DNA of 15,377 nt from the NCBI GenBank assembly GCA_945487985.1, contig CALYTX010000011.1, forward strand, positions 1 through 15,377, written 5' to 3'. The notes beneath the pieces are model-generated. The model saw nothing but the letters and a program-made list of their open reading frames with translations, was not told the origin of the DNA and did no database searches. Positions 15,308-15,377 of this stretch are shown here, one piece after another. The number at the start of each line of letters is the position of its first letter. Position 1 is the first letter of the stretch. The position numbers were made by a program, and so were the translations under genes. Source of the stretch: an uncultured Verrucomicrobiota bacterium (GTDB lineage: Bacteria > Verrucomicrobiota > Kiritimatiellia > RFP12 > UBA1067).

Positions 15308-15338
15308 ATGCGGGCGCGATTGAACAGAGATTCCAAAT

Positions 15339-15356
15339 GGAGCGGGTGGACGCTCC
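15339..15356. repeat. Small inverted repeat upstream of the pcnB operon
   Basis: GGAGCG and CGCTCC form a perfect 6-bp stem around a 6-nt loop (15345-15350). There is no T-tract worth calling a terminator on either strand. The rest of 15308-15377 shows no gene. The element sits in the only non-coding stretch at the right edge, where dispersed intergenic repeats are often found; copy number cannot be judged from this window. Confidence 0.4.
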
Positions 15357-15377
15357 TTCGTCGCATCCTCCCGTTCC

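Noticed and set aside
15301..15318. CGCGC/GCGCG inverted repeat near the pcnB promoter as an operator
   Set aside because: The stem is only 5 bp of alternating GC with an 8-nt loop, easily expected by chance.

Overview
The window is about 58% GC by eye and carries one continuous co-directional block: every supported gene lies on the minus strand, so transcription runs from high to low coordinates. Fourteen protein genes are recognised. They are packed with 1-nt gaps, 4-nt ATGA/GTGA overlaps or slightly longer overlaps. I see no tRNA, rRNA, CRISPR array, insertion sequence or prophage. Gene content (Mla-type lipid transport, UppP, fused SecDF, bacterial poly(A) polymerase) indicates a Gram-negative bacterium. 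The SecD-SecF fusion together with PcnB and a three-gene mlaEFD set would suit the Planctomycetes-Verrucomicrobia-Lentisphaerae assemblage, but that placement is inference; nothing in the window settles it.

In transcription order there are three groups. (1) 15.3 kb to 8.4 kb: a seven-gene envelope/RNA operon: pcnB, a YfgM-like TPR membrane protein, mlaE, mlaF, mlaD, a secreted HExxH metallopeptidase and gluQ. A consensus TATAAT lies directly against the pcnB start codon. (2) 8.4 kb to 5.0 kb: uppP and a fused secDF. Each is preceded by a TATAAT element that overlaps the stop codon of the gene before it. A strong intrinsic terminator (15-bp perfect stem plus T-tract) closes the group. (3) 5.0 kb to the left edge: prfB (release factor 2, without the usual programmed frameshift), a DciA-like DUF721 protein, an orphan peptide-type substrate-binding protein, tsaB (tRNA t6A synthesis), hemC (short C-terminus) and cobA/SUMT, which is cut off by the window edge.

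Functionally, group 1 joins RNA 3'-end processing and tRNA modification to a minimal MlaEFD lipid transporter and an exported peptidase. Group 2 provides undecaprenyl phosphate recycling and Sec-dependent export. Group 3 mixes translation termination, tRNA modification and the start of the tetrapyrrole branch. I found no clearly novel defence or mobile system. The items most worth a second look are the uncharacterised exported metallopeptidase coupled to mlaD, the 35-residue repeats in MlaD, the frameshift-free prfB behind a terminator, the shortened HemC, and the orphan solute-binding protein inside a translation operon.
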